64,000 bases of DNA. Origin: Anopheles merus (lineage: Eukaryota; Arthropoda; Insecta; Diptera; Culicidae). Below, piece after piece: positions 35,451 through 48,896 of the stretch. Made by a program: the position numbers and the translations under genes. Under the pieces are notes generated by a model. That model made no database searches and was not told where the DNA came from. It worked only from the letters and a program-made list of their open reading frames with translations. The stretch covers positions 20,634,389-20,698,388 of the forward strand of contig NC_054084.1 of NCBI RefSeq assembly GCF_017562075.2, written 5' to 3'. Each line of letters opens with the position of its first letter. The first letter of the stretch is position 1.

Positions 35451-37520
35451 AATCCGAAGAGCAATAAACTGTTCAACGTAGCCATGGGTCAAATGTAATG
35501 AAAGCGATTCCCAAAATCAGCCGAAATATCGTTCACCGTATTGAAAATTACCCATCCGCAGAAGCTGGCCCGGGCAGAAACGGTTCTGCAGCAAGTAAAA
35601 CAAACCTTTACAAAAAAAAGGCGCCGATTTTTTGAACGGAATAAGTGGGTTCTTTGGCCTTCTCTTTTGCACGTTTTCCATCAGGTGCAGCACGTGCGCC
35701 GGCATTCAGTTTACCGAAATTTACGAAGCATGAAAAGCTCTGCCCCACCACGCTGATGAATTCAGCAAAATTTTAAATGACTGGCCTGTAATTTACACGA
35801 CCATCACCGCCATGGTGGAAATCCCCCGGGAAAACGGGTCAACAGGCACGCAACACGGGCAAGAGCAAGAAGGGGGGCAAGGGTAAAAAGGCTGATCAAG
35901 TAATTTCCCGGATGGAAAGGTGTGTGTGTATGGTGGTGACCTGGTTTTTACCCTTGACGGTGTGTTTTCTTTTTTTTTCTTCTTCTGTGCTTCCCCTGTT
36001 GGTTCTAATTTATTTCGACAAACCTCCCGGCCACAAACACAAAGCATAAAACGCTAACGCACTGAACTTTAGTGTTGGTTTATTTCCTGTCGCAAGGGGG
36101 TAGAAACTCCCACGAGACAGGAAAAAGGAATAGATAAAAAGACATGAAAGAAAAAAACGAATGGAAGAAGGAAGCGCGGGTGGGCAAAGGTTGCAGCGGG
36201 AGCTGGAGCGAAAAATATGTGTGTTAAAAATGATTACGAGAATGTCTCACTTCTTCACCCGTCGCACATAATGAGGGTCGGGATGGGACGGTTTGCCCAC
36301 AGTTCCCTGTTTTTCCACCAAACCACCATAGGGCCAGCATGGGATAGGGGGAGGCAATCCTACTCGCCGAGAGCGTTCGCTGGCCATGACGGTAACGAAT
36401 AAAAGATCTGCAAATCTGATTAAGAGCATTTAAATTAATTTCCCGAACCATCTCCACAAAACCGATTGAACGCGTGTAGGTTGGTACGGCCGAGGCAAGC
36501 GAAAACCGCCGGGTTCCGGTTCCGGCTCGATGCGATTCATTTGATTTGCATATATGTATATTTTAACTGACCCAGGGAACGGCCCAGCGGCGGCGGCGGC
36601 AGTGGCCCTCCCCTGTGGCACATCAGTCGACGAACGGTTTGCGTATGCCACCTATCATTGGGCCTTCGAGCACTTTTCCATCATGCACAGTCGCCTCACA
36701 AGCAGGCACAGACACGCGCGCGCTTGATGTGGGGCAACAATTTTCGGGGGGTGGTCCAAAAGCCGGGCAGCCAAAAGCCGGAACCGACGCGGAGCATTGT
36801 GCCCACGGTCATCGCATAAACATGAGCCGTACGCCACCCTAATCCCTCTTCTTTTTCCCTTGCCACCGTCCGCTTCTTGGCCGGAATCGATACGACCACT
36901 TTTAAAACGGGCGGCCGCCATTTCAAGAGGATTGTGCTCGAGTGCCAACAGAAGAGCAACAACAGCGGGGCACGCACACAACAACAACAATAGCACAGAA
37001 AAAAAAGCGAACAGAAAGAAAGCCAAATGATGACTTGTGGATGTTCTGCTGCTGCTGCTGGCGTTGCTGCTGAAGTGGTTCGATTATCTGTGGCACGGTC
37101 CTTCGCAAATATTGACATCCCGTAGCGATTTTGCATATGCTATTTCAACAGCTAGTCGGTCTAGTGTCATCGGGGATTCTTCGCTCCTCACGCCCTTTGC
37201 TGGTGATTGCTGGTGGAGTGGGTGGGCGCTTTACGTGCGCTCGGTGAAGGGGGAGGAAAAAGCGATGAAAGCAGTGAGAGGGCGCATTTTAAAAGAAGCA
37301 ATGGTTTAGCAAGACTTCAAGAGGCGATGGAACGTTAGACGATGGAATGATCTAACGCAAACAAAGTTTCCTTTCCTGGGCGGTGCTTGCAGTAGTAGCT
37401 CGAGCAGCTCGAGCTGCTGGTTTTTGATAGTTTGTTGAACAAACCATTTAAGAAGCTTTTCTTGCGAATTCTGATTCTGCTATTTCGGACGTGCCCGAAA
37501 ATGTTGTAATCCATCGCGTA
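35450..37520. other. GC-richer non-coding block
   Basis: No supported exon. It includes a (CTG)n-like stretch at 37045-37075 and a GGC-rich stretch near 36590-36602. Long frames occur on both strands across 36655-37136; none looks like a real protein. Confidence 0.4.
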
Positions 37521-39500
37521 ATGCGCTTTGAGTGGCCGTAATTGTACGGTCACATCTTTAAATAAGCATCAAAACATCGTCGCATGCTTTCCATTTCCGG
37601 TACTTATTGATTGCTGTTTGATTATTTTTCTTTTAGCAGGAAAGCAAAATGAAAATCTGATGCCACTGAGAGGTAACTCTATCGAGAATTTAAACTTTGC
37701 TTTAGTTCAAAAGTTTACTATGTTCTCAAGACTTACTATCCAAGCTGGTTCGACTTTAGAGCTTTTTTTATACAGCAAACCCGTGAAAAGAGTCACAGAA
37801 AAACATGTTTTTTTTTAAATATTTTCTTTCCGAAGTACTATATTTTTTTTGTCGAGTTTATGCGTTAAGGACAACCGTAAATGTTCAAAAGTTAGTATCG
37901 TTCTTCTTAGAATTGTCCCGCAAAATTTTCCGCAACGATGTTTCATTCTGTTCATTTTTCTGCACCTTTCCGCGAAAAACACCCTTTTCAATGTTCAATA
38001 ACAAAATCGAAGAAAATCAACGAGCATACTACGCTCGAAAAATCGGTACATCAAATACCTGCAGGTAAAAAAGCTTCGATTCGAGGGAAACTTTAAACAA
38101 GACGTTATAAATTTGCTGCACAGAATAAAACTTAATTTGAGGTATTACTACGATTTAATGAACTCCGCTAGGTTATGGTTGCACCGATCGGAGTAGATTG
38201 AGTTTAAATGTATATTACACATTTCTTGTGCAGTTCTTCGAATTGTATAATCACCCGTACCAGCGAACTCGTACGTCACTCTTGAGTGGACAGGGGTGGC
38301 CATCCCTAGGATTGAGGCAAAAGCGCCACGGTGATCGCTCTTGGGAACGAACGAGTTCATCCGTGCCATTGGATGTGAAACCCAGTTTATTAGTATTGGC
38401 GAACGTTATATTCTGTCGCCAATAGATCGAAACACAGGCATTGGACAGGGTGCGTTGCCTTTCATGTACGTCACTGATGTCGATTACGTTTCAGCTACTA
38501 ACATTTCGGAGAATTGTCTATGGCCTATGGATTGTCTCGCAATGACACCAGTAGAAAGCATGAACAGCCAACGGCAAATCCCGTGACCAGCTACAATATA
38601 TTTCTCATTACCCTTCACATACACACTGACCAGGAGTACTAATACTCATCATTAGCAAGCAATAACCCTGGAAGCTTCAACTTAACCATCTGGTGAATCC
38701 TGCCGCTCTGCTGGCGAGAAGTGACAGCTTGAATCAAAACAAACAATATAGGAATTCAAACAAGACCCGTTAGGACCATATCACCCATACGTAGGACTCT
38801 GTAAGATCATTTAAATTCGTTTCCATTTAATGAATGTTTTAATTATTCAATAATTTTTGATGCATTTAAGCAATATAATAGCAGATAAATAATATTACAT
38901 CATTATATTAGAACGAATTGAAATGAATAATATGTTCAATATTAATATAAAATTTTATTGTAACTTATATTTAAATCTCAGTATGACTCAGTTTAGAATG
39001 ATTTGCTTAAAATAATTACAAAAAGCTATCGTTAAACCATAGGGCTTTTAAGTTATGTTATGCTTTTAGGTAATTATAACAAATTTGTTCCTTTACAAAC
39101 AAGAGCTATTCAATAGAACCATCGGAAAAATGCTTCAGAACACGTGTTTCTCTTTCAACCCAACCAGAAAAGGTGCGGGAAGAATGCATAGCAAAAGCTG
39201 TACTACACCGATGCGTTATCTTTTCCCCGGAAAACGCTCTATAGATAATGTGTTCATAGAAAAGGATTTATGTTATGCTGCGGAACAGAGTTTAAACGCT
39301 GTTTCTTGACCTTCCTCGAAGCATGTAAGCAAGCCTGTCTTCTTAATTATTCCCCGAAACCCCACGGTAAGCCATCCTTCCTTAAACATCTTTCTGCTAA
39401 AATTGTGTAGATATAATGAAACGCAATGAAATGAATTTATTGCTAAACACCCTTCCAAGGAGCCGGTGGATAGGTCAAGGAATTAAGGTAATTGTCTACT
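37520..39500. other. AT-rich block with a coding-like island at about 38148-38590
   Basis: Most of the block is AT-rich and featureless. The island from 38148 to 38590 has more even base composition and open frames on both strands. The minus frame (38369-38148) includes MARMNSFVPKSDHRGAFASI and VTYEFAGTGDYTIRRTAQEM. The plus frame (38341-38586) includes TQFISIGERYILSPIDRNTG. I do not recognise either. At most one is genuine, perhaps a relic of a mobile or captured gene. Confidence 0.3.
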
Positions 39501-41170
39501 ACAAACTTCGAACAGCGCACACGGTGCACCCAACACCAGCACACCAGTGAAACAAAGTAAACAAAAGCATCAGTATTGTTCATCTTGTCACGCAGCTCCA
39601 TCGAAGCATTGCAAAGGCAAAATTCGTCGAAACCTTGCCACAAAAGCAGTAAAACGAGCTCCAAGCTATTATGGGAAGCGTTTGTTTACGATTGATCCGG
39701 TTTCATGCAGTTTCGGGGGAAAGAACCCTCCTCCATTCTTCCTCCTGTTGGCGTTGCTAGAACGGTCGCCTGCGCCCAGAGCATCAACAGATTTTTGTGT
39801 CCCGTTGTTGAAGATGGCCTGCCCCACCACACATACAACTGTTGTCAACTCGAATGGAGAGCCGCCGGAAAGCCGTATAACAACACCATGCAATGGAACG
39901 AATTGATGCTAAAAAGCCCGGCCAAACCACATGCCGGCAACATTTGGCTATTTGAGGTAATCCTTTCAACGACCATGGCCAAACGGAAAATGGCTTCCCA
40001 TCGGTCCCCGGTGGATTGCAGGAAATTGTGTACATTGTGTGTGTGTGTGTGCGTATGCGTGTGTGTGTCTGTGTGAGCGCGCGCGCTGTTGGGAAATTTA
40101 TTCCTTGTCCTTCGCTCTATTCGTCTTAAGGAACGTGGGCTGGGCGGAAGTGGAGCAAGGGAGGACAAAAAGAAACATCTGCTCTAATGTACGACACATC
40201 CGGAAGGTCATCCGGCCGGGAAGGCCGGCCTGGGTAAGCTGGTATGCTGATCGTACAAATTCTAATTCTACGTTGGAAAGCTTAAGAAGAAAGGTTGCTT
40301 CTTTTACCGATGGTTGGAAGCTCACGGTGGCATGCAATATATCGTTTAATAGGTTTCCGAAATAGAACTCCGAAAGCACGGAGCGAAGGGATCGTGCGAC
40401 CGGAGTAGGTCAGGCCGCAATTTCATATGAAAGCCACGGCGAACACCTGCGTCACATAGTTGCCACGGTGCTAGTTCCCGCAAAATCCCGCGTCCCACGA
40501 TATCTGGCACACACTAACCGCAAGGCACCGTCGTGCATGACCGTTTGTGTGGGTGAAATCCGCAAGAGGGAGGGGGATCCGAAAAAATAGATTCGGCAAA
40601 CAAACACATAAAGCAGCCCGGGGAAGGATATGTCACCGCAAGGATGAGTATCGATCGATGGATTTTGCTGATTTTTCTCCCTTTCTCTGCTGTGCTCGCT
40701 CGGGGGCAGGAGGTTCGTAAGAAGGAGAGGGCACCACTCGAGCAGTAACGCTTCCGGTGAGCATTCCTTTGCTTTCATCAGGCCGAGCTGCCGAAAGGGA
40801 ACGTGAGGGACGAGTGGGCACATTTCTTCCTCTTACTTCTTCGGTTGCTCTTGCGCTCGCTGATATAGGTGAGTAAAATTGGAATCCTACACAATCCATA
40901 TTCTTTTGGAACTGTGCTCGGCGCGCACGACGTACAGCTATTTGCTTACCCAATGCACTGGGGAGGGAGGACAAAAAATGCCGCCAAATTGATTGGAAAG
41001 CTTTTTGCCTGGTTGTTGGAAATCCCTGAAATTTTCTTTCATATGGGTGGTTCGAGTTTTGTCATGTGGAATTTGTTCGTTTTCTTATGACATTTTTGCC
41101 TACCAACAATGAACTTATGGCACATGGTTAACCGTCTTAAGCGTCTGAAGGATGCTTTGAGGGAATTAAA
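39500..41170. other. GC-richer non-coding block
   Basis: No supported exon. A GT-rich microsatellite lies at 40035-40076 and a short palindrome (CCGGCCGGGAAGGCCGG) at about 40213-40230. Confidence 0.4.
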
Positions 41171-41209
41171 CTCTGATGGAATGTATCGCAAAATAACTGA
41201 AAAGTATTG

Positions 41210-41310
41210 TAATCTAGCTTCTTCTTATTATTATTATTATTATTTGGCTCCGTTGTCGGTCAAGGCCTGCCTATACCACTTGTGGGTTTGACTTTCAATG
41301 ACTTCTACCT
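41210..41310 (-). mobile_element. tRNA-derived SINE, 3' end only, with (TAA)n tail
   Basis: On the minus strand it reads AGTCATTGAAAGTCAAACCC, ACAAGTGGTATAGGCAGGCC, TTGACCGACAACGGAGCC, then (AAT)n and AAGAAG. It matches the 3' body of the copies at 26425 and 58199. The 5' promoter half is absent, as expected for 5'-truncated retrotransposition. Confidence 0.8.
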
Positions 41311-42032
41311 TACTCGTTGTTAATGCTTGAGTGTAATCACAATTACGAATGAGTATTTCAGTAATAAATAAAAAATAATGGAACATCTTACAGATTGGGA
41401 AAAAGGTTACTAAGGCAATATAAACAGTCTATGTGCATAAACTCCAGAGTAAATTTTCATCTTTTCTAGGAATATTCTTCCTCCATATCTCGAAGATATC
41501 AAATATGTGAAAAGCTTTAGCATGTAAATGATATTTCCATTAATTTATTTATGACGTAGTGGAGAACATTCTATTCCCTAATTGATACCCACAAGCCACA
41601 GCAAATCTACGAAAAGATTTGACGTTTTTGCCTTTTTTGTATTGTTTAAAGTACGATTTAAAATTGACAAACTAATCATTTTTTGTTTCAATACATTTCT
41701 ACATATGTTATGTTACATTTGTTTCAATTTCAATCACAATTTCACCAGCTTTTTATAAAACTTGCCAGCATAATTTGTGAAATCCGATATTTTGCTTCGG
41801 CAAATCGTTTGTTCTATTTGGTATATCTACGTAGGCATGCCGGCTTATACATATGTGTATATTTATCAATAAACCGACAGATCTCATAAGCCCACTCGAT
41901 GTATACAGGTTTCACATATTTAGGTAGTCGGTGGACGGACACTGTGGGTAAGATGGACACTTCTGGTAAATACTTGAAAAAGATAATTATCGTGCCTATT
42001 CATTCCACCATACCTGTTCATTAGGAAAAAGA
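41311..42032. other. AT-rich spacer, nothing recognised
   Basis: AT-rich sequence between two SINE copies; no gene or repeat recognised. Confidence 0.4.
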
Positions 42033-42169
42033 CGTTTGAGACTTATTTCCTACCATGCAGTCAGATAGACAGTCCCTGCTATCAAGGGACGGTTCATATG
42101 AGACTTGAACCCACAACGGGCACGTTTTTGGGCCGTACGAGCTGACGACTGTACCACACAACCGGCCCC
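42033..42169 (-). mobile_element. tRNA-derived SINE copy
   Basis: On the minus strand it starts GGGCCGGTTGTGTGGTACAG, then TCGTCAGCTCGTACGGCCCA, AAAACGTGCCCGTTGTGGGT, box B (GGGTTCAAGTCTC), CCCTTGATAGCAGGGACTG and GTAGGAAATAAGTCTCAAAC. Boxes A and B are both recognisable. It is the same short subfamily as the copy at 19845. Confidence 0.75.
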
Positions 42170-43250
42170 CGTTGTGTTTCGCTCACTCGTTTTAGCCGTG
42201 CCGTGGTCAAACAATTGAAATTTAAACAAAACCCTTCAACGGCTAAACGCTTTGGGAAAGGTTTGGAGCAGATACTCCTTGGTCCTTGAACAATCACTCG
42301 AAAAGGGATTATCCTTTCAGGCGGAACACGTTCACGAGATGAAGGATGTGATGAGCTAACGAAAAGCTTGTTTTTAATTTACTTGAATGTATTTAGCTTT
42401 TTTATGTGGTACTTTTTTGTTATAAAGTAAAGCGTCGATTATCCAGGAGCAGATTAACTGGCTGGCAGCTTTAGCGTGCGCATGAATCTGACAGTTGTTC
42501 AATCGTGGCGCACAATTCCAGTGATTGTAAAATTTTTAGAATGTTTTTGCAGATATTTAGTGTCTTGTGATTTGTTTCAGAATAATTGTTTAATAATTGT
42601 TGCAGAATAATTTGTTTAACTGTTTGTATAGTAAATGATATTCAACTTATGATGAATTAATAAATCTTAAATGTTAACATAACCAATGACTTTTATACAT
42701 TAAAAAATTGCAATTTCTCCGACTATTATTCGTGGAAATTGATTAACCGGCAATCGTCCAGTCCCGAGCACCCTAGATATTCTACACTCTACTGTATTTT
42801 AGTATTCTACCGATTGCCTTGAAGCGTTGCCTGTCTTGTCAATTATTTCGTTTTGCAGTGAATTTTACTCGATGATTATTTTTTACTTTTTAAAGCGTGG
42901 TTAAATAAAATGTCTGATTCAACCCTTTTTTTACTGATAATTTCGTAGATGTTGTTCATTCTGAACAAAAAATCATAGATCTTACCTAATAAGTGATGTT
43001 GATTGCATGGAAGTTCGTCCAGTCCTTTGAATTGAAAATGTACGTACAGTTTTTGTTCAAAATATCTAAACTGTTTTGTTTCAATGAGTCAATTAAAGCG
43101 AACAAATAAAGAGGAGGTGTCAAACTCAATCCAACCTCAAGTAAGACACAACTATTTGCTGCTCGAATGATCAATTAAGAGGAACCACTGTCACATTAGA
43201 TTGTTCCAAAAAGAAATGTTCGGAAAAGAAATGTAAAGTTTTAGTTTTAC
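42170..43250. other. AT-rich block, no gene seen
   Basis: AT-rich sequence without recognisable genes or repeats. Confidence 0.4.
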
Positions 43251-43533
43251 ATTTTAAATGCCTAAAGTTTCCAAACAGTTTCTCCTCTCCAAAGTGGAGA
43301 CACTTTGCCTATTGCCTGCTGATAGGAAATCGAATTTCCGTTTCTTTCACAATCACTGCTTACCAAACACTTGCAGAAAGAAACTCCCCTCCTTTACTCC
43401 TGCAGCAAGGGAAACTTTTTTGCAACAGCCAAACGACAACCCCAGCGGGAGAAGAACAACAAAAAAAAGACCCGTGCTTGAAGTCACGAGATCATGTGCA
43501 TCACATCCAGAACATCCAACACAGGAACAGGAT

Positions 43534-43534
<1 letters not shown>

Positions 43535-43576
<42 letters not shown>
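43535..43576. repeat. (CAG)n microsatellite, about 14 units
   Basis: An uninterrupted CAG array. Frames through it (polyGln, polyAla or polySer) end within tens of codons in unrelated sequence. Confidence 0.95.
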
Positions 43577-43579
<3 letters not shown>

Positions 43580-44235
43580 TGGAAAAGTAGGTCAACACTC
43601 CAGCGCGATTGGAATGTTCGCTCACTCGGAATCACGCTAGTGACCCCTCGGAGGCCGCACACTTTCCAATATCGCTTTTGCACGGTTGTTTAGCACACCA
43701 GGACAGGGGGAAACTACAGCTAGAACCAGCTTGTGTGTGTATATGTGTGTCATTGTGTGTGAGTCTGCAAAGCTGAAAACCGGGAAGCATCTTGGCGCGT
43801 ACGCAAATGGGTCGTTAAGCTGCAGAGTTGCTTTGGCTCAGCAGTGTGTGACTGTGAGTGTGTCGGTAAACAAAACCGATTCAAACGATTACGGCGATAA
43901 AAGTTAGCAGAGGGAAGAAGCATTTGCCTAACCCCTTTTTTGCTGCTGAATTGTTTTGCAGCTTCCATTTGTTTTCCATGTGCGTGTGTGTGTCTGCGGC
44001 AACCAAAAATCGGCTAACCGAAAATGGGCGAAGGAAAACAATTTACCGTAAATGTCAAACAGTAGATTTACTACTATCGTTACAATACTTTACCCCTATT
44101 CCCTTTATCTTTCTGACTTTTCTCGCTTTTTTCCTCTTGTTTGTGTGTGTTTGTGTGCCATTCGAACGGATCGCTCCATGCAGGCAGCCCAATTGGCTGA
44201 GTGAAAAATTGGTTTTGGCTGTGGCAGAGGTAGAC

Positions 44236-44262
44236 AGCAGCAGCAGCAGCAGCAGCAGCAAG
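44236..44262. repeat. (CAG)n microsatellite, about 8 units
   Basis: A short uninterrupted CAG array about 0.7 kb from a longer one. Confidence 0.95.
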
Positions 44263-45449
44263 CAGGCGATAGGCAAGCGATATAAATGGAGACATTCTAA
44301 TGCAAAGCGTGTGTAGCTCACACCAAAAACTAACACTCACGAATCGGGAGCGAAGGAGGATGCGGGACGAAAGGGAACGCCGCAGAGCGCAAAGAAAAGC
44401 CAAAGGAAATAAAACACACTGAACCATGAATGCTGACAGCCATGAAAACAGTCAAACATCGCTGCACAACACCCGTAGGATTGTGTGTTGAGGGAGCGCG
44501 CGGGCGCGGACAAAGAGGAAGGAGGTGACAAATCGCGGATCGTTTTACAAGGGAGCGCAGGGCGCAGGGGGTGGAGGTGCAGATTCGGACTATATTTAAC
44601 CACTCGCCACACATCGCGCGCCGGTGCTGCTGCTGCTGCCGTGCCGTGTTGCTTCTGTGTGGTTCGTTTACGACACGTCGGAAAAACACGCACCGGGTCC
44701 GCCGCTGACCGTAACTGACACAAATGTTCTTTTCTACTCTGGCTAAACCCCCCTCGTTCCATGTCCGATGCACGCCATCGTCACCGTCGCCAGCAGCACT
44801 TCACTGCCATTAGAAAACTCGTGTCTCGTGTGAATGTGAGTGTAAATAGGCAGAAACTCCAAAGAGAAAGGCAGAGCTACATAAATCCACCAAGGAGCGA
44901 ACGGGATAGAGGCATGTCAAAAAAAAAGAAGAGGAAGAAAAAATACCCGTAATCGTGAAACAAGAGAAAAGAGGGACAAGGATGCTGACACAGAAAAGTT
45001 CAACAAAAGTTATCCGTGCAGCCCGTTAGTCTCCTTCGTATATTGCCGCTCGGGCGGAGGAATTGGAACGGAATGCAGCACGCCACTAGCAACAGACACG
45101 TACACACAGACACACACATATACATAAACACAACCCAATTCTCAGAGGAGGGAAAAACCTCAAATGTGTGCATTTGTCTATGTGATTGTGTCTGTGTGTT
45201 TGTGGCAGTGAGCTAGCGATACATTGGAGGGGACATTCCTAAGCGGCATCATCATCTTCATCTCGGGGTTCGCCCGTTTTCCCCAGACAGTAGATGACAC
45301 ATTTGAGTGTACAGCACCAGAGCGCGCCTCGAATTGTTTTGCTCTTGCTTTCCCCATCGGGGGAAATGGCGATGGAAACAGATTTTTTTAGCAATGGTGG
45401 AGTTTCATAAATAAGTAAAGGTTTGAAAGGAAAATGGCAGCAGTTGTTG

Positions 45450-46715
45450 TTTACTTAGCGGCAGTAAGTAGAGTAAAGGATGCGATAAAATATATTTAAT
45501 ATATAATTTAAATACATGAAAAATAATTTAATATATCAAATATGATGTATTAAAACACATTATTAATATTGATATGAAAAACCTTACTAAAACAGGGGAA
45601 TTAATTAGATGCTACTTTGTTTTTTTTACATATTGCATTTTATTTTTCCTTAGTATGGGTTATTTGTGCTCTATATAGGTAGAGTTTAAATTACATTATG
45701 TATAAAGAATCATGTTATTTAACTAATCTGACCTCGTGATAATCAAATTGTTTGAAAAAAAAAGATAAACAAGAGTTTACTAAGCTATTTGCATCTTACA
45801 TGACATTAGCAGGATATACAATTAAGTTATTTTGTTTTGATGTGATGAAACCCAATCAAAATCCAAGGAGTCATGGGTCATCAAACTTTCAATGGGCCAG
45901 GTACATGAAATTCAACATGGAGTACCGTAACCGTCAAATGGATACAACCTGGTTACGATGAACATTCCTCCACTAACAGACTGAAAATTTTACCCTAGTG
46001 TCTTCAAACAGAAAACGGTCCAATAAACGAATTTTATTCATATGTGTATAAATACTTCAAATGAAAAAAGTAAAGGCTTAATACAATCAGCCTTGAGTTT
46101 ATTAGTAACTATTCTTAGAAATTGCTATTTATCTCTATCACTTCTGCTTGTTGATTGTTGTTCCACAGATACCCGTTGCAAAAAAAGAGTTGAATTTTTG
46201 CGTTAAACTAAAATACGGGTTCGAGTCGTTTATTCGAGCTGGTTAGCAGAAATATTTGAACCAACAAAACAAAAAACTTTTCTAATTTTTCTTAGTAGTA
46301 GTATTCGTAAATTAGTAGTAATGTAAAAAAAATCATTATATCTTGGTTATTTAGATACAAATACTAAATGTGCAACTAGAGGTAGCACCAAATTAACTAC
46401 ATTAATAAATGTCAATAATTAAAGGAAATACAGTTGCGATGAGTTGAGTCACGATCATTTCGACAGTTAGAAGCTATCAATTAAAATAAATTGATGTTTT
46501 TTTTATTATTTCATACTGATAACCGTTACTTACACATCTATCAAAATTCCTCAACTACTCAATTTTGAATATTTATATCGTGTAAACGACTTTTGGAGTA
46601 AAACTAAAACATTATTGTTCATTGTTTAAAATAAAATACACGATATCATAGACTTTGACTCTAGAAACATCGGCTATAAACTTTATATTAGGACCCTTCA
46701 TGATTCTAATCAGCT
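45450..46715. other. AT-rich block, no gene seen
   Basis: Very AT-rich text without recognisable genes; it leads into dispersed repeat copy 2. Confidence 0.4.
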
Positions 46716-47128
46716 TTTTTATTTGGAGTTTGACAGTTGGAGGCTGAATTCATGTCAACACTCCATACAAAACCACACACAAAACTAGCCTGCAATTTTC
46801 AGTCTAGATTATCCTAACCTCAAAGCTAGAATTGAATTCGAGTGTCTGCTCGAACAATGGAAAAGAAGGTGGCGTTTTCATTTATGCCAAGGTACATTAA
46901 AGTGCTCAAATGGTGGAATCTAGAATCAAAGTGTATGGTCTCATAGCCTGTTTAACGTTTCTAACCAAATTTGAACGTCACTTTTTGACGGGACGGGTGA
47001 AAAGTTTTGCTCTAACAGTCTTTCTGGTAGCTTGACGAATACACAAAACATTCCTTAAATGTGCAAAAATCAGCCTTCTAAATACATACAGGCTGAAATT
47101 TCAGCCTACGATCTAAAAACGGAAAGGG
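46716..47128 (+). mobile_element. Dispersed repeat, copy 2 (about 0.41 kb)
   Basis: It matches 18917-19503 in the same orientation over most of its length but is shorter, with internal gaps. Shared landmarks are GGAGTTTGACAGTTG, ATGTCAACACTC, CCACACACAAAAC, TGGTGGAATCTAGAATC, CGTCACTTTTTGAC and TTTCAGCCTACGATCT. The two copies lie 28 kb apart. Confidence 0.7.
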
Positions 47129-48854
47129 GCCCATTAGCGGATATTCGACATACGACTTACGCCTAGCTTTGGGCCATTTTTTCGGTCCCAAATACAGTCG
47201 TATTGTTCGGGACACTAGCATATGGAAAAATATTTCCTTTTGAATTAAACTTTCTTTGAGTAATTTTTGCAATTTATTGATAACTACAAACCAAATGCCA
47301 TTCAAAAATTGGGCAACAATGAACACAAAAATTGACTGGAATCCCAGTTTATCGTATCCTATTTGCGAAATGAAGAGGTGTCAGTATATATTTTGAGATA
47401 TAATTAGTATGAAATATTCGCTAACAACCGATTATCTACGATTTAGCTAGATTTATTTATTTTGCTATAACAACACTTAAAGGAAGAACTATTGCTAAGT
47501 CGCTGCGTGATTAGCAGTAAATGAAGCAGTATTGTTGATCCATTAAACAGTCCCAAAAGATCAAACACACTCACAGCGGTGATGCGTTTATGGTGCATGA
47601 GATTGTAAAACATTTGCCTAACAAACGAAACAAAAAAGCACGAAAACATCGCCACCGAAGCGCAAATGTTGCACCCAACTGTTAATGGCCGAGCGCGCGC
47701 GTATGTGTGCACGGGGCGGTGCGTGCGTGTGTTGAAAATTGAAAAATAGCACACGCGCTCATGGTCAGTGCGATTTCTGTGTACATTTGCTACGTTCCCC
47801 CCATCGTTCCGTGTTCGTGCAGCCTTCTGTGCTGCTCTACATTTGGACGCGCCCCACAAAACTCACGATGAACTTCCTCTCTGCCCAGCAACATCACTGC
47901 TGTTCCCCTGCCAAACCCCCATTCCCGCCCGATTGCCCTTCATGCACGGTTGCATCTTCGTCATTCGATCCATTTGCTTTACTCGCTCCCTCTCTCCCGA
48001 ATTTCTCTTTCCCACTTCCCCTCGTAGGACGTTAGTTTCCGTGACCTTTTACACTGTTCCCATCCCGTCCTGTCCTTTTCGCTACAAATGCTCGGGCAAG
48101 AATTTGTCGATAATACCCCGTCCGTCCGTCCCTGCAAGGACTTTGCGGCGATGCCAGACGATCCTTTTGCCGCGCTGCATACGAAGCGCAGGTATTTGGA
48201 AGCAAAGGTCACCGCCGGAAGTGACGGCAGCGGCGGTGGTGATGATGGCCGGTATATAGACGACACACACACACACACACACAAACACACACTACGGACG
48301 AGCTGCAATCGACTCTGGTCACGCCGTGGTCGGACACACGAGAGATCAACGGCTGCTGCGGCCCTCTGCCGTCCCTCAGTCGATCGGTCGGTGACGCTCG
48401 CGCGCGCGCGTTCACAGTGCCAATCGGAAACCGATGTGTCTTTATCGTCTGCTGTGACTCTACACTCTACGCCCGTCACGTACTGCAACACCGAACAAAA
48501 AGCAAAAAAAAAAAACTCAACAGAAATAAAATCACTGTTGGCAATGTATCCATTTGCCAAAGGGCTTTCCTCTTTGGCGAAGCGTTCCGTGAGCGAGACA
48601 GCCGGTCTGACCGTGAACGGGGTTTCCGAGGGCTTTGAAGTTCAAACTGTCACTGCTCTGCTTCTTCCGTGAGCTAGTGCACACTCACAAACACACACAT
48701 TGACCACCTTCACCACCTTGTACGGTATCGTGGCGCGCAGGAGAGAGAGCGCTCGGTGTTGCCTTTTAGGATTGTGCCAGACAGCGGAGGGAGGAAGTAG
48801 CTTCAATTGTTGACTTAGTAGCCACCCAGATCCTTGTCAGACGTCACCAAAAAC

Positions 48855-48890
<36 letters not shown>
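48855..48890. repeat. (GA)n microsatellite
   Basis: About 36 bp of AG dinucleotides with one interruption. Confidence 0.95.

Positions 48891-48896
<6 letters not shown>

Larger units (their letters stand above)
43250..45450. other. GC-richer block with two CAG tracts; possible untranslated exon or regulatory DNA
   Basis: No supported coding exon. (CAG)n runs lie at 43535-43576 and 44236-44262. The polyGln and polyAla frames they create have no protein-like context. The segment at 44450-44720 is GC-rich with CpG-containing text and could be a promoter or 5' UTR, but no splice structure is clear. Confidence 0.4.

Noticed and set aside
43478..43693. polyGln-containing frame (and polyAla frame on the same array)
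   Set aside because: Apart from the CAG run the residues look random, all three frames of the array are open, and no splice structure links it to other exons.
48088..48672. 194-codon plus-strand frame facing a 193-codon minus-strand frame
   Set aside because: Two long frames over the same CA/CG-rich bases reflect low stop-codon density, not coding. Neither shows a family motif.
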